A stretch of DNA of 64,000 bases from NCBI GenBank assembly GCA_046347155.1, contig JAXMGT010000002.1, forward strand, positions 1,116,001 through 1,180,000, given 5' to 3'. The notes under the pieces are model-generated. The model was not told the origin of the DNA and ran no database searches. It saw only the letters and a list, made by a program, of their open reading frames with translations. Source of the stretch: RPQJ01 sp046347155. GTDB lineage: Bacteria > Pseudomonadota > Gammaproteobacteria > Steroidobacterales > Steroidobacteraceae. Below, piece after piece: positions 43,841 through 55,140 of the stretch. A program made the translations under genes and the position numbers. Numbering within the stretch: position 1 is the first letter of the stretch; every line of letters starts with the position of its first letter.

Positions 43841-44320
43841 ATGGCAACCAGCGCTCGCAGGCCGGCTCGAGGCCGGAGGCTCCGCCTGCTGGGGGCGCAG
43901 ACCGCGATGCCCCTATCGCCGGCGGTCGCCAGACTCGAGCGGGTGCCGAACCCCCATCCCCGCAAGGCCTACCTGGCTCGTTTCACGGCCCCGGAATTCA
44001 CCTCGCTGTGCCCGGTCACCGGGCAGCCTGATTTCGCGCACCTGGTGATCGACTACGTGCCACGCCGCTGGCTGGTCGAAAGCAAGTCGTTGAAGCTCTT
44101 CCTGGCGAGCTTCCGCAACCACGGTGCGTTCCACGAGGACTGCACGCTCGAGGTGGCCGGTCGGCTCGTGGACCTGCTCGACCCGCGCTGGCTGCGCATC
44201 GGAGGGTACTGGTACCCGCGCGGCGGGATGCCGATCGACGTCTTCTGGCAGACCGGTCGCCCGCCGGCCGGGCTGTGGATTCCGGATCAGGGCGTCGCGC
44301 CGTACCGCGGTCGCGGCTGA
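43841..44320 (+). CDS. queF: NADPH-dependent 7-cyano-7-deazaguanine (preQ0) reductase, short type
   Basis: Reduces preQ0 to preQ1 in queuosine synthesis; 159 residues, the single-domain (B. subtilis-like) form. The thioimide-forming cysteine is Cys57 in FTSLCPVTGQPDFAH, followed by ESKSLKLFLASFRNHGAFHED (in parts ESKSLKLFL and SFRNHGAFHED, about 84-104) with the substrate His and Glu. A basic N-terminal extension of about 12 residues (ARRPARGRRLRL) is unusual. The ATG at 43841 is preferred over an in-frame alternative at 43829. The transporter at 4074-4844 belongs to the same pathway. Confidence 0.97.
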   Translation: MATSARRPARGRRLRLLGAQTAMPLSPAVARLERVPNPHPRKAYLARFTAPEFTSLCPVTGQPDFAHLVIDYVPRRWLVESKSLKLFLASFRNHGAFHEDCTLEVAGRLVDLLDPRWLRIGGYWYPRGGMPIDVFWQTGRPPAGLWIPDQGVAPYRGRG

Positions 44321-44327
44321 CGCATCT

Positions 44328-44336
44328 GCTATAGTC
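44328..44336 (+). promoter_or_regulatory. Extended -10 promoter of the 4.5S RNA gene
   Basis: TGC followed by TATAGT (44331-44336) is an extended -10. The expected start lies near 44343, a few bases before the first paired base of the RNA, so the 5' end may be trimmed by RNase P as in E. coli. Confidence 0.5.
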
Positions 44337-44348
44337 GCCGCCCTCCAT

Positions 44349-44460
<112 letters not shown>

Positions 44461-44498
44461 TCCACACTTTGCCGGTCGCCGGGAGCGTACGCCGCCGC

Positions 44499-46106
44499 AT
44501 GAGTTACCTGGTCCTGGCCCGCAAATGGCGGCCGCGCACCTTCGACGAGCTCGTCGGACAGGACCACGTGCGCCGTGCGCTCGTGAATGCGCTCGACTCC
44601 GGGCGCATCCATCACGCCTTCCTGTTCACCGGCACCCGAGGCGTCGGCAAGACCACGATCGCGCGGATCTTCGCCAAGTCGCTCAACTGCGAGACGGGCG
44701 TGACCTCGAAGCCCTGCGGCGAGTGCTCGGCGTGCCGCGACATCGATGCGGGCCGCTTCGTCGACCTGCTCGAGGTAGACGCGGCGTCGCGCACCAAGGT
44801 CGACGACACGCGCGAGCTGCTCGACAACGTGCAGTACGCGCCGGCGCGCGGTCGATACAAGGTCTACCTGATCGACGAAGTGCACATGCTCTCGACGCAC
44901 TCGTTCAACGCGCTCCTGAAGACGCTCGAGGAGCCGCCACCGCACGTCAAGTTCCTGCTCGCGACGACGGACCCGCAGAAGCTGCCGGTGACCGTGCTGT
45001 CTCGCTGCCTGCAGTTCCACCTGCGACGGCTGCCGCTCGCACAGATCCAGGAGCGACTCGCCCAGATCGCGACGGCCGAGCAGGTGGAGTTCGAGCCAGC
45101 GGCGCTGCGTGCGATCGCCCGCGGGGCCGAGGGCAGCATGCGCGATGCGCTGTCGCTGCTCGACCAGGTGCTCGCGTTCGGCGGCGGGCGCGCGATCGAG
45201 TCCGAAGTCCGCGCATTGCTCGGCACGCTCGACCGACGCCACGTCGCGGCGATCCTGAATTCGCTGGCCGCGCACGACGGCGCGGCGCTGATGGCCTGCG
45301 TGCAGCAGCTCGACGAGCGCGCACCCGACTACGACCAGGCGCTCGGCGAACTCGCCGCCGCCGTCCAGCGCATGGCGATCCTGAAGACGCTGCCCGACCT
45401 GCGCGGCGAGGACGAAGAAGAAGACGCGGCGCTCGCGGCGCTCGCGACCCGGTTCACGCCGGAGGATCTGCAGCTCCTCTACCAGATCGCGATCATGGCG
45501 CGCCGCGACCTCGACTACTCCCCGGATGCCCGGGGCGGGTTCGAGATGGCGCTGCTCCGGATGCTCGCATTCCGGCCGGACGCGCCCGCCGCGCCCGCCG
45601 CGGCACCGCGTGGCGCGCCGGCGGGTGGACGCGCCGCCGGCGCCGGCAGCGCGACGTCGGCAGCGCCCGCGCGGGCTGCACCGGCCGCCGCGACGGAGCC
45701 GTCGGCTCCGCGCGCGGCGCCTGCGCCGGACGACTGGTCCGCGGTGGTCGGGCAACTCGGGCAGGGACCCGTGAGCCAGCTCGCCGCACACTGCGTCCCG
45801 GCCGGGCGCGCGAACGGCATCGTCCGGCTCCGGCTCGATCCGGCGGGCGAATCGTTCAACCGGCCGCAGCTGGTCGAGCGGCTGGCGCAGGCACTCGGCC
45901 AGGTGTACGGAGAGCCGGTGCGCGTCGAGATCGCGATCGGACCGGCTCCGACGGGCGAGGCAACGCCGGCGCAGCGCCAGGCGATCGCGGCCGACGAGCG
46001 GCTGCGTGCGGCCGAGCAGGCCATCGACGCCGACCCGGCCGTGCGGGCGATGCGCGACACGTTCGGGGCGACCGTGCAGCCGGGCTCGATCCGGCCGCTC
46101 AACTGA
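44499..46106 (+). CDS. dnaX: DNA polymerase III subunit gamma/tau
   Basis: Clamp-loader ATPase, 535 residues. Walker A GTRGVGKTT (about residues 44-52), a zinc module (LNCETGVTSKPCGECSACRD, about 62-81), Walker B YLIDEVHML and sensor-1 LATTDPQKLP. After residue 360 an Ala/Pro-rich linker (about 365-420) precedes a tau-type C-terminal domain (DDWSAVVGQLGQGPVSQLAAH) that binds polymerase alpha. I see no A-AAA-AAG slippery site, so a separate gamma form is not evident. ATG 44499 starts the family sequence MSYLVLARKWRPRTF. Confidence 0.98.
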   Translation: MSYLVLARKWRPRTFDELVGQDHVRRALVNALDSGRIHHAFLFTGTRGVGKTTIARIFAKSLNCETGVTSKPCGECSACRDIDAGRFVDLLEVDAASRTKVDDTRELLDNVQYAPARGRYKVYLIDEVHMLSTHSFNALLKTLEEPPPHVKFLLATTDPQKLPVTVLSRCLQFHLRRLPLAQIQERLAQIATAEQVEFEPAALRAIARGAEGSMRDALSLLDQVLAFGGGRAIESEVRALLGTLDRRHVAAILNSLAAHDGAALMACVQQLDERAPDYDQALGELAAAVQRMAILKTLPDLRGEDEEEDAALAALATRFTPEDLQLLYQIAIMARRDLDYSPDARGGFEMALLRMLAFRPDAPAAPAAAPRGAPAGGRAAGAGSATSAAPARAAPAAATEPSAPRAAPAPDDWSAVVGQLGQGPVSQLAAHCVPAGRANGIVRLRLDPAGESFNRPQLVERLAQALGQVYGEPVRVEIAIGPAPTGEATPAQRQAIAADERLRAAEQAIDADPAVRAMRDTFGATVQPGSIRPLN

Positions 46107-46133
46107 TACAGACAGCGAGGAGTCGAGGTACTC

Positions 46134-46460
46134 ATGAAGGGCGGCATCGGCAACCTGATGAAGCAGGCGCAGCAGCTGCAGGCCAACGTCCAGAAGGCGC
46201 AGGCCGAGATCGCGGCGATGGAAGTGACGGGCGAATCCGGCGGCGGCATGGTCAAGGTCACGATCAACGGCCGGCACGAGGCGCGTCGCGTGCAGATCGA
46301 CCCGTCCGTGCCGCTCGACGACCGCGAGATGGTCGAGGACCTCGTGGCTGCGGCGATCAACGACGCCGTCCACCGGCTCGAGGCCGCCAGCCAGCAGAAG
46401 ATGTCCGGCCTGATGGGCGGCATGAACCTGCCTCCGGGGCTCAAGCTGCCGTTCGGCTGA
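46134..46460 (+). CDS. ybaB: YbaB/EbfC family nucleoid-associated protein
   Basis: Small DNA-binding protein, 108 residues, forming a tweezer-like dimer. Family start MKGGIGNLMKQAQQLQANVQ, a Gln/Ala-rich coil, then GGGMVKVTINGRHEARRV (about 40-57) and LVAAAINDAVHRLE. The gene lies between dnaX and recR, the conserved place, and is likely co-transcribed with both. Confidence 0.97.
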   Translation: MKGGIGNLMKQAQQLQANVQKAQAEIAAMEVTGESGGGMVKVTINGRHEARRVQIDPSVPLDDREMVEDLVAAAINDAVHRLEAASQQKMSGLMGGMNLPPGLKLPFG

Positions 46461-46467
46461 CGCCGGG

Positions 46468-47064
46468 ATGCTGTATCCGCCGTCACTCAACCGGCTGATC
46501 GAGGCGCTGCGCTGCCTGCCCGGCGTCGGGCCGAAGTCCGCACAACGGATGGCGTTCCACCTGCTCGAACGCGACCGGGACGGTGCACGGGAAATCGCCG
46601 CGGCGATCGGCGGCGCGGCCACGGCGCTCGGCCACTGTTCGAGGTGCCGGATGTTCGCGGAAGGCCCGCTCTGCCCGACCTGCTCGGCGACGAACCGCGA
46701 TCGCGCGCTCCTTTGCGTCGTCGAGTCGCCGGCCGATGTCGTCGCCATCGAGCAGTCCGCGAGCTATCGCGGCTGCTACTTCGTGCTGATGGGCCACCTC
46801 TCGCCGCTCGACGGTGTGGGGCCTGCCGAAATCGGCATCGACGCGCTCGAGAAACTGCTGGGCGAGGGAGAGGTGCGCGAGGTGATCCTCGCCACGAACC
46901 CGACCGTCGAGGGCGAGGCGACCGCGCACTTCCTGGCCGGCGTCGCCGGGCGCCACGGCCTCAAGGCCTCGCGGATCGCGCACGGCGTGCCGGTCGGCGG
47001 CGAACTCGAGTACGTGGACGGCGGCACGCTCGCCCACGCGCTGGCCGGCCGCCAGGCCGTCTGA
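46468..47064 (+). CDS. recR: Recombination mediator protein RecR
   Basis: Works with RecF and RecO to load RecA at gaps. It is 198 residues: helix-hairpin-helix LPGVGPKSAQRMAFHLL (about 14-30), a four-Cys zinc finger (CSRCRMFAEGPLCPTC, about 57-72) and a Toprim domain (LLCVVESPADVVAIEQSASY). The C-terminus VPVGGELEYVDGGTLAHALAG is complete. It starts seven bases after ybaB. Confidence 0.98.
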   Translation: MLYPPSLNRLIEALRCLPGVGPKSAQRMAFHLLERDRDGAREIAAAIGGAATALGHCSRCRMFAEGPLCPTCSATNRDRALLCVVESPADVVAIEQSASYRGCYFVLMGHLSPLDGVGPAEIGIDALEKLLGEGEVREVILATNPTVEGEATAHFLAGVAGRHGLKASRIAHGVPVGGELEYVDGGTLAHALAGRQAV

Positions 47065-47121
47065 CGCCGGCGACGCCTGCGACACCGCCGGCGCCGAATC
47101 GGAGAGCCTGCGCCGGGCGCG

Positions 47122-47168
47122 GGGGGTGTCCTCCCGCGAGCATGCCAGCGAGCAGGGGGGACACCCCC
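47122..47168. terminator. Inverted repeat between convergent recR and ppsA (terminator or REP-like)
   Basis: Arms GGGGGTGTCCTCCC (47122-47135) and GGGGGGACACCCCC (47155-47168) pair over 14 positions with one G-U, around a 19-base loop. Placement between converging stops suits a two-way terminator, but there is no U-tract. The GGGGGACAC ends recall the GGGGAC ends of the element at 23082-23131, so it may belong to the same REP-like class. Confidence 0.55.
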
Positions 47169-47203
47169 GTGGCCGGTGCCGTGCGCGAGCCTCGCCTGCG
47201 GCG

Positions 47204-49573
<2,370 letters not shown>

Positions 49574-49647
49574 TGCAAACCCCTTGCCAGCCAGGCGGCC
49601 GGAAAAAGTCCGCGCCGTTGCGCGAGGCGGCGGATATTATCGCGCAG

Positions 49648-50472
49648 ATGAGCCGCAGGACCGCGTTTTTCGTCTCCGACCAGACCGGCGTCACGGCCGA
49701 GACGATGGGCCACAGCCTGCTCACGCAGTTCGAGGGCGTCGAGTTCCGGCAGGTCACGCTGCCGTTCATCTCGACCGTCGCCAAGGCCGAGGAAGCCGTC
49801 CGCCGGATCGATGCCACGGCCGCCGCCGACGGCGTCCGCCCGGTCGTCTTCAGTACGCTCGTCCGGGGCGAGCTCCGCGCGGTCGTGAAGCGCAGCAACG
49901 GCCTGTTCCTCGATTTCTTCGACGCCTTCATGGCGCCGCTCGAGTCCGAACTCGGCGTCAAGTCCACCGAGCGGGAAGGGCGGGCGCATGGCATCGCGAA
50001 TCCGCACGTCTACGGCGCCCGGATCGACGCCACCAACTACGCGCTGTCCGCGGACGACGGCGGCGTGGCCGCCGACTATTCGCGTGCCGACGTGGTCCTG
50101 GTCGGCGTCTCGCGCTCCGGCAAGACCCCGACCTGCATCTACATGGCCATGCAGTACGGCGTGTTCGCGGCGAACTACCCGCTCGCCGACGACGACTTCG
50201 AGAACCGGCAGCTGCCCGCGATGGTCCGGCCGCACGCGGGGAAGCTGTTCGGCCTGACGATCGACCCGCGCCGGCTCGCCCACATCCGCAACGAACGGCG
50301 GCCGGGCAGCCGCTATGCGTCGGCGGCCCAGTGCGAGTACGAGGTCCGCAGTGCCGAATCGCTGTTCCAGCGCTACGGACTGCCCGTGCTGAACACGACG
50401 GAGTGCTCGATCGAGGAGATCGCCAGCCGCATCATCGAGAAGATGGGCATCGAGCGGAGGCTCCGTCCGTGA
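49648..50472 (+). CDS. ppsR: PEP synthase regulatory kinase/pyrophosphorylase
   Basis: Bifunctional DUF299 enzyme that inactivates PpsA by ADP-dependent phosphorylation of a Thr and reactivates it by phosphorolysis. It is 274 residues with the P-loop GVSRSGKTPTCIYMA (about residues 151-165), FFVSDQTGVTAETMGHSLL near the start and RIIEKMGIERR at the end. ATG 49648 gives the family start MSRRTAFFVSDQTG. TATTAT at 49635-49640 could be its -10, giving a leaderless or near-leaderless message. Divergent to ppsA with 74 bases between starts. Confidence 0.97.
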   Translation: MSRRTAFFVSDQTGVTAETMGHSLLTQFEGVEFRQVTLPFISTVAKAEEAVRRIDATAAADGVRPVVFSTLVRGELRAVVKRSNGLFLDFFDAFMAPLESELGVKSTEREGRAHGIANPHVYGARIDATNYALSADDGGVAADYSRADVVLVGVSRSGKTPTCIYMAMQYGVFAANYPLADDDFENRQLPAMVRPHAGKLFGLTIDPRRLAHIRNERRPGSRYASAAQCEYEVRSAESLFQRYGLPVLNTTECSIEEIASRIIEKMGIERRLRP

Positions 50473-50533
50473 CGCGGCGCGCGGTTCGCCGGGCCGCGCG
50501 GGACCTGAAAAAACGCTGTGCTATATTCGGTCC

Positions 50534-51016
50534 ATGAGCGCGGACAGCCTGTGCGTGACCTCATGGCGGGCCCGGCCCGAGAGCTTCGTCGCGCTGATGA
50601 CGCTCTACGAAAGCAATTACATCCGGCTGCGTGCGATCGCCGGCGAACCGGTGTCGCTCGGCGGCCGCCACGTGTCGAGCGTCGCGGGCGACTGCGACCT
50701 GCACCTCGAGGTCGTCGAGCGCACGCCGTACACGACGCTGCTCCGGCTCACCCACCTGTTCGAGGATGCCGACGGCCTGTCCGCCGACCCCGACCTCGAG
50801 GTGCGCGTGTACCACGACGCGCGCCTGGCCGAGGCGAGCCGCTGCGGGCGCTGGCGCCATCCGACGCTCGCGGGCCTGCGCTCGCGCGTGCCGGGCTCGC
50901 TCGGCGAGCGGTGGCGACGGAACGTGCTGCTGAACAAGTGGCTCGACTACTGCTACGACCGCGGGCACCGGTTCCCGGCGGCGCGCGCCGGCATCGACGG
51001 GCATGCCCTTGCGTGA
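50534..51016 (+). CDS. DUF1249 family protein (YqiB-like)
   Basis: A 160-residue cytoplasmic protein of the YqiB/DUF1249 family, function unknown. Marks are FVALMTLYESNYIRLRAIAG (about 18-37), DLHLEVVERTPYTTLLRLTH and the end LNKWLDYCYDRGHRF (about 132-146). E. coli YqiB has about 140 residues. TATATT at 50522-50527 sits six bases before the ATG, so the message may be leaderless; no Shine-Dalgarno is seen. It overlaps the next gene by 14 bases. Confidence 0.88.
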   Translation: MSADSLCVTSWRARPESFVALMTLYESNYIRLRAIAGEPVSLGGRHVSSVAGDCDLHLEVVERTPYTTLLRLTHLFEDADGLSADPDLEVRVYHDARLAEASRCGRWRHPTLAGLRSRVPGSLGERWRRNVLLNKWLDYCYDRGHRFPAARAGIDGHALA

Positions 51017-52034
51017 CCGCGTCGAGGGGTTGCTGAAGCGGCTCGCCGGGCGTCGCCCGTCCGAGGAGGACCAGCGCCTCGTCGAGCTGTTCCGAAACCG
51101 CGCGGAACTGAAGAAGGAACTCGCGGCGATCGACGACGAGCGCCACCGGCTGCTCGACCGGCTCAAGCTCCAGGAAGGCGCGACGATGCGGGTCGAGGAG
51201 CAGATCGCGACGCTCGAGGCCTGGCTCGGCCGCCCGGAGGAGGGGCGCCGCAGCCTCGTGTACTACCAGCTCAAGGGGCTCTGGCGCACGGCGTCCAGGC
51301 GTCTCGAGGAATTCGCCGACGAACTCGAGCGGCAGCAGCGGGACCGCGAGCGCCGTCACCAGGTCGCGGAGTTCGACCGGGGACGCCGCGCGCGGCTCTC
51401 GGACGTCGATCGCGAGTTCGTCGAGGCGAAGGTGCTGGCCGACCAGTTGCAGGCGGAGCAGAAGCTCGCGCAGCAGAAGCTCGCCGGGATGCAGGGATTC
51501 TGGCACTACTTCCGGCGCCGCAGCCTCGAGGACGAGGTGCTCGCGCGGTCGGCACGCATCGAGGTCGCACTGACGGCGGTGACCGACCTGGGCGACCAGC
51601 GCCACGCCATCGAGACCGAGGCACCTCCGGTGAGTGAGGACCTGAGCGTCGAGGGCCGGCGCGCGGTCAACCTGGCGGTGATCGGCTGCGCCGAAGCGCT
51701 GTACGAGCGCCTCGCACCGGACGGCCTCGCGGAACTCGCGCGCCAGACCACGCTGCGGCGGGTCTACGAATCCACCTACGGCTCGGAGGAGCAGTGCGAG
51801 GCGCTGCTGGCCGCGACCGCGCGTGCGGCCGCCGCGCTTGCCGGCGAACCGATCGACCTCGCGGACATCAAGGCGAGGACCGACCGGCTGCGCCGCTCGG
51901 TTCATTACCGCTCGGAAAACGACACGGTGCCCGCCCGGGACAGCGTCCACCCGCCGGCACCGGCCGACGGCTCGCACCCGACGAACGTGCTGGCCGAGGA
52001 CTGCTTCGACCTGCAGCGGATCCTGAACCGCTGA
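51003..52034 (+). CDS. Coiled-coil protein of unknown function
   Basis: I do not recognise this 343-residue protein. Residues 20-75 and 100-165 are charged, heptad-like helices rich in Glu, Arg, Leu and Gln, probably coiled coils; no signal or membrane segment. Residues 165-175 (FWHYFRRRSLEDE) interrupt them. The C-terminal part (about 225-343) is mixed helical and ends LAEDCFDLQRILNR. It begins inside the DUF1249 gene (14-base overlap) and is convergent with the efflux operon. A structural or scaffold role is all that can be suggested. Confidence 0.7.
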   Translation: MPLRDRVEGLLKRLAGRRPSEEDQRLVELFRNRAELKKELAAIDDERHRLLDRLKLQEGATMRVEEQIATLEAWLGRPEEGRRSLVYYQLKGLWRTASRRLEEFADELERQQRDRERRHQVAEFDRGRRARLSDVDREFVEAKVLADQLQAEQKLAQQKLAGMQGFWHYFRRRSLEDEVLARSARIEVALTAVTDLGDQRHAIETEAPPVSEDLSVEGRRAVNLAVIGCAEALYERLAPDGLAELARQTTLRRVYESTYGSEEQCEALLAATARAAAALAGEPIDLADIKARTDRLRRSVHYRSENDTVPARDSVHPPAPADGSHPTNVLAEDCFDLQRILNR

Positions 52035-52046
52035 GCGTCGAGCCGG

Positions 52047-55000
52047 TCAGCCGGCCGGGTCGGGCCGGGCCGCAGGCACGTCCGCCGTCGCGACCCGACG
52101 GCCGAACACCCGCCGTCGCCACGTGTTCAGGTCGTCGAACCAGACGTAGAACATCGGCACGATCATCAGTGAGATGCCGGCCGAGAAGAGCAGGCCACCC
52201 ATGATTGCGCGCGCCATCGGCTGGTAGGACGGCCCGTCGCCACCCATGCCGCCGACGCGCGCGTCGCCGAGCGCGAGTGGCAGCAGCCCGAGCAGCGTCG
52301 TCAGTGTCGTCATCATGATCGGCCGGAGGCGGTCGCGACCCGCCTGCAGGATCGCCTCGCGGCGGACCAGGCCGGCCTCGCGCAGGTCGATCACGTGGGC
52401 GATCAGCACGATGCCGATGTTCACGACGACGCCGATCAGCACCATGAATCCGATCATGGCCATCATCGTGATCGTCGTGGCGGTCAGCGCCATGAACCAG
52501 ATCGAGCCCACGATCGCGAACAGGATCGAGGTGATGATCGAGAGCGGGTAGAGCGCCGACTCGAACAGCGAGGCCATCACGAGGAAGATCAGCACGACCG
52601 CGAGCAGCAGGTTCTGGCCCATGATCTTCATCGACTCGTCGTTGTCCTCGAACCCGCGACCGAACTTCCACGAGTAGCCCGGCGGGAGCGGGTAGTCATT
52701 CATGACCGGCTCGACGCGCTTGCGCGCGTCGTCCATCGTCGTTCCCTCGGACAGGTTGGCCGTGACCACCGCGGACGTCAGGCGGTCGAGACGCCGGATC
52801 TCGCGGTCGCTCGGCCGCACCTGGAACTCGGCGACGGCGCCGAGTTCGGTGCGCCCGCCGTCCGGGAGCATCACCGGGACGCGCGCCAGGTCCTCGACCG
52901 ACTGCCGGTCCGACTCGCGGAACGCGAGGCGCATCTTCACCTCGCGGTCCGTCGTCCGCAGTTCGGGCAGCTTGTCGCCGCGCATCGCACCCGCGACCGT
53001 CATTGCGATCGCCTGCGTCGTGAGCCCGAGCTGCGAGGCGCGGTCTCGGTTGACGATGACCTGCACCTCCTGGTCGCCGGTGCCTGCCTCGGAACGCACG
53101 GCCTCGAGCCCCGGGATCGAGGAGAGCCGGTGGGCGACTTCCTGCGAGATCACGGCCAGGCGCTCGGTCGACTCGCCGGTCAGCTGCAGGCTGAACGCCG
53201 AGCCGCCCGAGGAGTCGTCGTAGCGGAAGTTCGGCTTGCCGATGATGATCTCCGGCATGTTCTCGCCGAGCTCCTTCATCACGACGTCGGGCGGGATCTT
53301 CATCTCCTCCTTCGGCGGCAGGTAGATGCGCGTGAATGCATTGCCGCTGTCCCAGACCGTGTAGTGGGTCCGGATGTCGTATTTCTTCCGGTTGGCCTCG
53401 AGGTAGGCCTCGACGCGCTCGACGGCCTCGCCGACCTGTTCTATGGGATAGGAGCCGTCGAGGTGGTAGACGAGGTTGAGCTGCCGACTCGCCTCCTGCG
53501 GGAACGGGTCGACCTTGGCCAGGTTCAGCATGAAGAGCGGCACCGGCGACAGCAGGATCAGCACCGTGACGAGGCCCATCGTCTTCGGATGGTCGAGCGC
53601 CCAGCCGAGCGAGCGCTGGTAGCGGTGCTGCAGGCGGCCGAACCAGGAACCCTCGGCGACCGCCGGCGGCGGGGACATCCGCGCCGCGAGCATCGGGATG
53701 AGCGTCTGGGCAACCACGAGCGACGCGCTCATCGCGACGACGATCGGCACCGCAACGTGCACCAGGAAGATCGACATCTGGTTGCGCTCGCCGAACACGA
53801 GCGGAAGGAACACGATCGTCGTGCAGAGCGTGCCGGCGAGTGTCGCGACGCCCACTTCGCGCACGCCGGCGATCGTCGCGTCGACCGGCCTGCCCGGGTG
53901 CAGCTGGCGGTAGCGGAAGATGCTCTCGGTGATCACGACCGAGTTGTCCACCAGCATGCCGATCGCGAGCAGCATGCCCATCATCGTCAGGATGTTGAGC
54001 GTCAGCCCGAAGAAATAGAGCGCGCCCAGCGTGACCATCAGCGAGATCGGCACCGTGAGGCCGACGATCACCGTGGTGGGCAGGTGGCGCAGGAAGAACA
54101 GCAGCATGAAGAAACTCAGCACCGCGCCCACCATGCCGGCGTTGCGCAGTTCGGTGAGCGAGCTCCTGATGCCGTCCGCCTGGTTCTCGATGACGAGGAT
54201 CTGGACGCCCTGCAGCTGCGGGGCCTTGCGTGCCTCGTCGACGGCGGCGATCACACGGTCGGCGACGTCGACGACGTTGGCCTGCGTCGACTTGAACACG
54301 TCGATGCCGACCGCGTTGCGCCCGTCCATGTGGCGGCGCTGCGTGAGTTCGGGGGCCACCAGGTCGACGTCGGCCACGTCGTCCACCCGTACGCCCGGCC
54401 GGATGATCAGGTTGCGGACGTCGTCGATGCTGTGGAAGTCGCCGGTCGGGCGGACAGTGAAACGGCGGCCGTTCTCTGTGAACTCGCCCGCGCTCACCGA
54501 GAAGTTGCTGCGCTCGAGCAGGTTGCGCAGGTCGAGCACGTCGACCGAGTAGGCCGCGAGCCGGGTCGGGTCGGCCAGCACGCGCACCTCGCGCGGCTGG
54601 ACGCCGGCCAGCTCGACGCGGGCCACGCCCTCGATCCGCTGCAGCGGTCGCTGCAGGTGCTTTTCCAGCATGTCGTACTGGTCGGTGAGGTCGCTGTCCG
54701 CGGAGATCCGGATGATGACGACCGGCTGGTCCGACGGGCTGAACGTGTTCATGATCAGCCGGTCCGCGCCGGCCGGCAGTTCCCCGCGGATCGAGTCGAG
54801 CTTGGTGCGGACCTCGAAGGCCGCGGCGTCGACCTCGCGGTTCCAGTCGAAGAAGATCGTGAACTGCGCCTGGTCGGACTGGGCACTGGCTTCGATCCGT
54901 TCGATGCCGGACAGCGTCGCGAGTGCCTCCTCGACGGGTCGCACGACCTCCCGTTCCATCTCCTCGGGCGTGGACCCGGGGTAGGGGATCACGACCTGCA

Positions 55001-55133
55001 TGCCCGGGAACGTGATGTCCGGCATCGACTCCAGCCGGAGCAGCCGGCCCGAGATCAGGCCGACGGCCATCACGGCCAGGAACACCATCACCGTGGTGAC
55101 GGGCCGGTCGAGCGCGATGCGGGTGTGACGCAT
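52047..55133 (-). CDS. RND efflux permease, second copy of the operon
   Basis: Inner-membrane proton-driven exporter, 1028 residues, with the twelve-helix/two-periplasmic-loop RND plan. Start MRHTRIALDRPVTTVMVFLA is helix 1; the helix-4 relay motif reads GMLLAIGMLVDNSVVITESI (about 388-407), one Asp followed by Asn instead of the DD pair of AcrB-type pumps. Seven bases after the first permease, so both are made together, as in MdtBC-like heteromeric pumps. Substrate unknown (drugs, lipids or siderophores). Confidence 0.93.
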   Translation of the reverse strand: MRHTRIALDRPVTTVMVFLAVMAVGLISGRLLRLESMPDITFPGMQVVIPYPGSTPEEMEREVVRPVEEALATLSGIERIEASAQSDQAQFTIFFDWNREVDAAAFEVRTKLDSIRGELPAGADRLIMNTFSPSDQPVVIIRISADSDLTDQYDMLEKHLQRPLQRIEGVARVELAGVQPREVRVLADPTRLAAYSVDVLDLRNLLERSNFSVSAGEFTENGRRFTVRPTGDFHSIDDVRNLIIRPGVRVDDVADVDLVAPELTQRRHMDGRNAVGIDVFKSTQANVVDVADRVIAAVDEARKAPQLQGVQILVIENQADGIRSSLTELRNAGMVGAVLSFFMLLFFLRHLPTTVIVGLTVPISLMVTLGALYFFGLTLNILTMMGMLLAIGMLVDNSVVITESIFRYRQLHPGRPVDATIAGVREVGVATLAGTLCTTIVFLPLVFGERNQMSIFLVHVAVPIVVAMSASLVVAQTLIPMLAARMSPPPAVAEGSWFGRLQHRYQRSLGWALDHPKTMGLVTVLILLSPVPLFMLNLAKVDPFPQEASRQLNLVYHLDGSYPIEQVGEAVERVEAYLEANRKKYDIRTHYTVWDSGNAFTRIYLPPKEEMKIPPDVVMKELGENMPEIIIGKPNFRYDDSSGGSAFSLQLTGESTERLAVISQEVAHRLSSIPGLEAVRSEAGTGDQEVQVIVNRDRASQLGLTTQAIAMTVAGAMRGDKLPELRTTDREVKMRLAFRESDRQSVEDLARVPVMLPDGGRTELGAVAEFQVRPSDREIRRLDRLTSAVVTANLSEGTTMDDARKRVEPVMNDYPLPPGYSWKFGRGFEDNDESMKIMGQNLLLAVVLIFLVMASLFESALYPLSIITSILFAIVGSIWFMALTATTITMMAMIGFMVLIGVVVNIGIVLIAHVIDLREAGLVRREAILQAGRDRLRPIMMTTLTTLLGLLPLALGDARVGGMGGDGPSYQPMARAIMGGLLFSAGISLMIVPMFYVWFDDLNTWRRRVFGRRVATADVPAARPDPAG

Positions 55134-55140
55134 GACGACC

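Noticed and set aside
43700..43841. A preQ1 riboswitch before queF
   Set aside because: The predicted leader is about 25 bases and no preQ1-I or II core can be seen.
45540..45800. Programmed frameshift site producing a gamma form of DnaX
   Set aside because: No A-AAA-AAG or similar heptamer is present in the Ala/Pro-rich linker.
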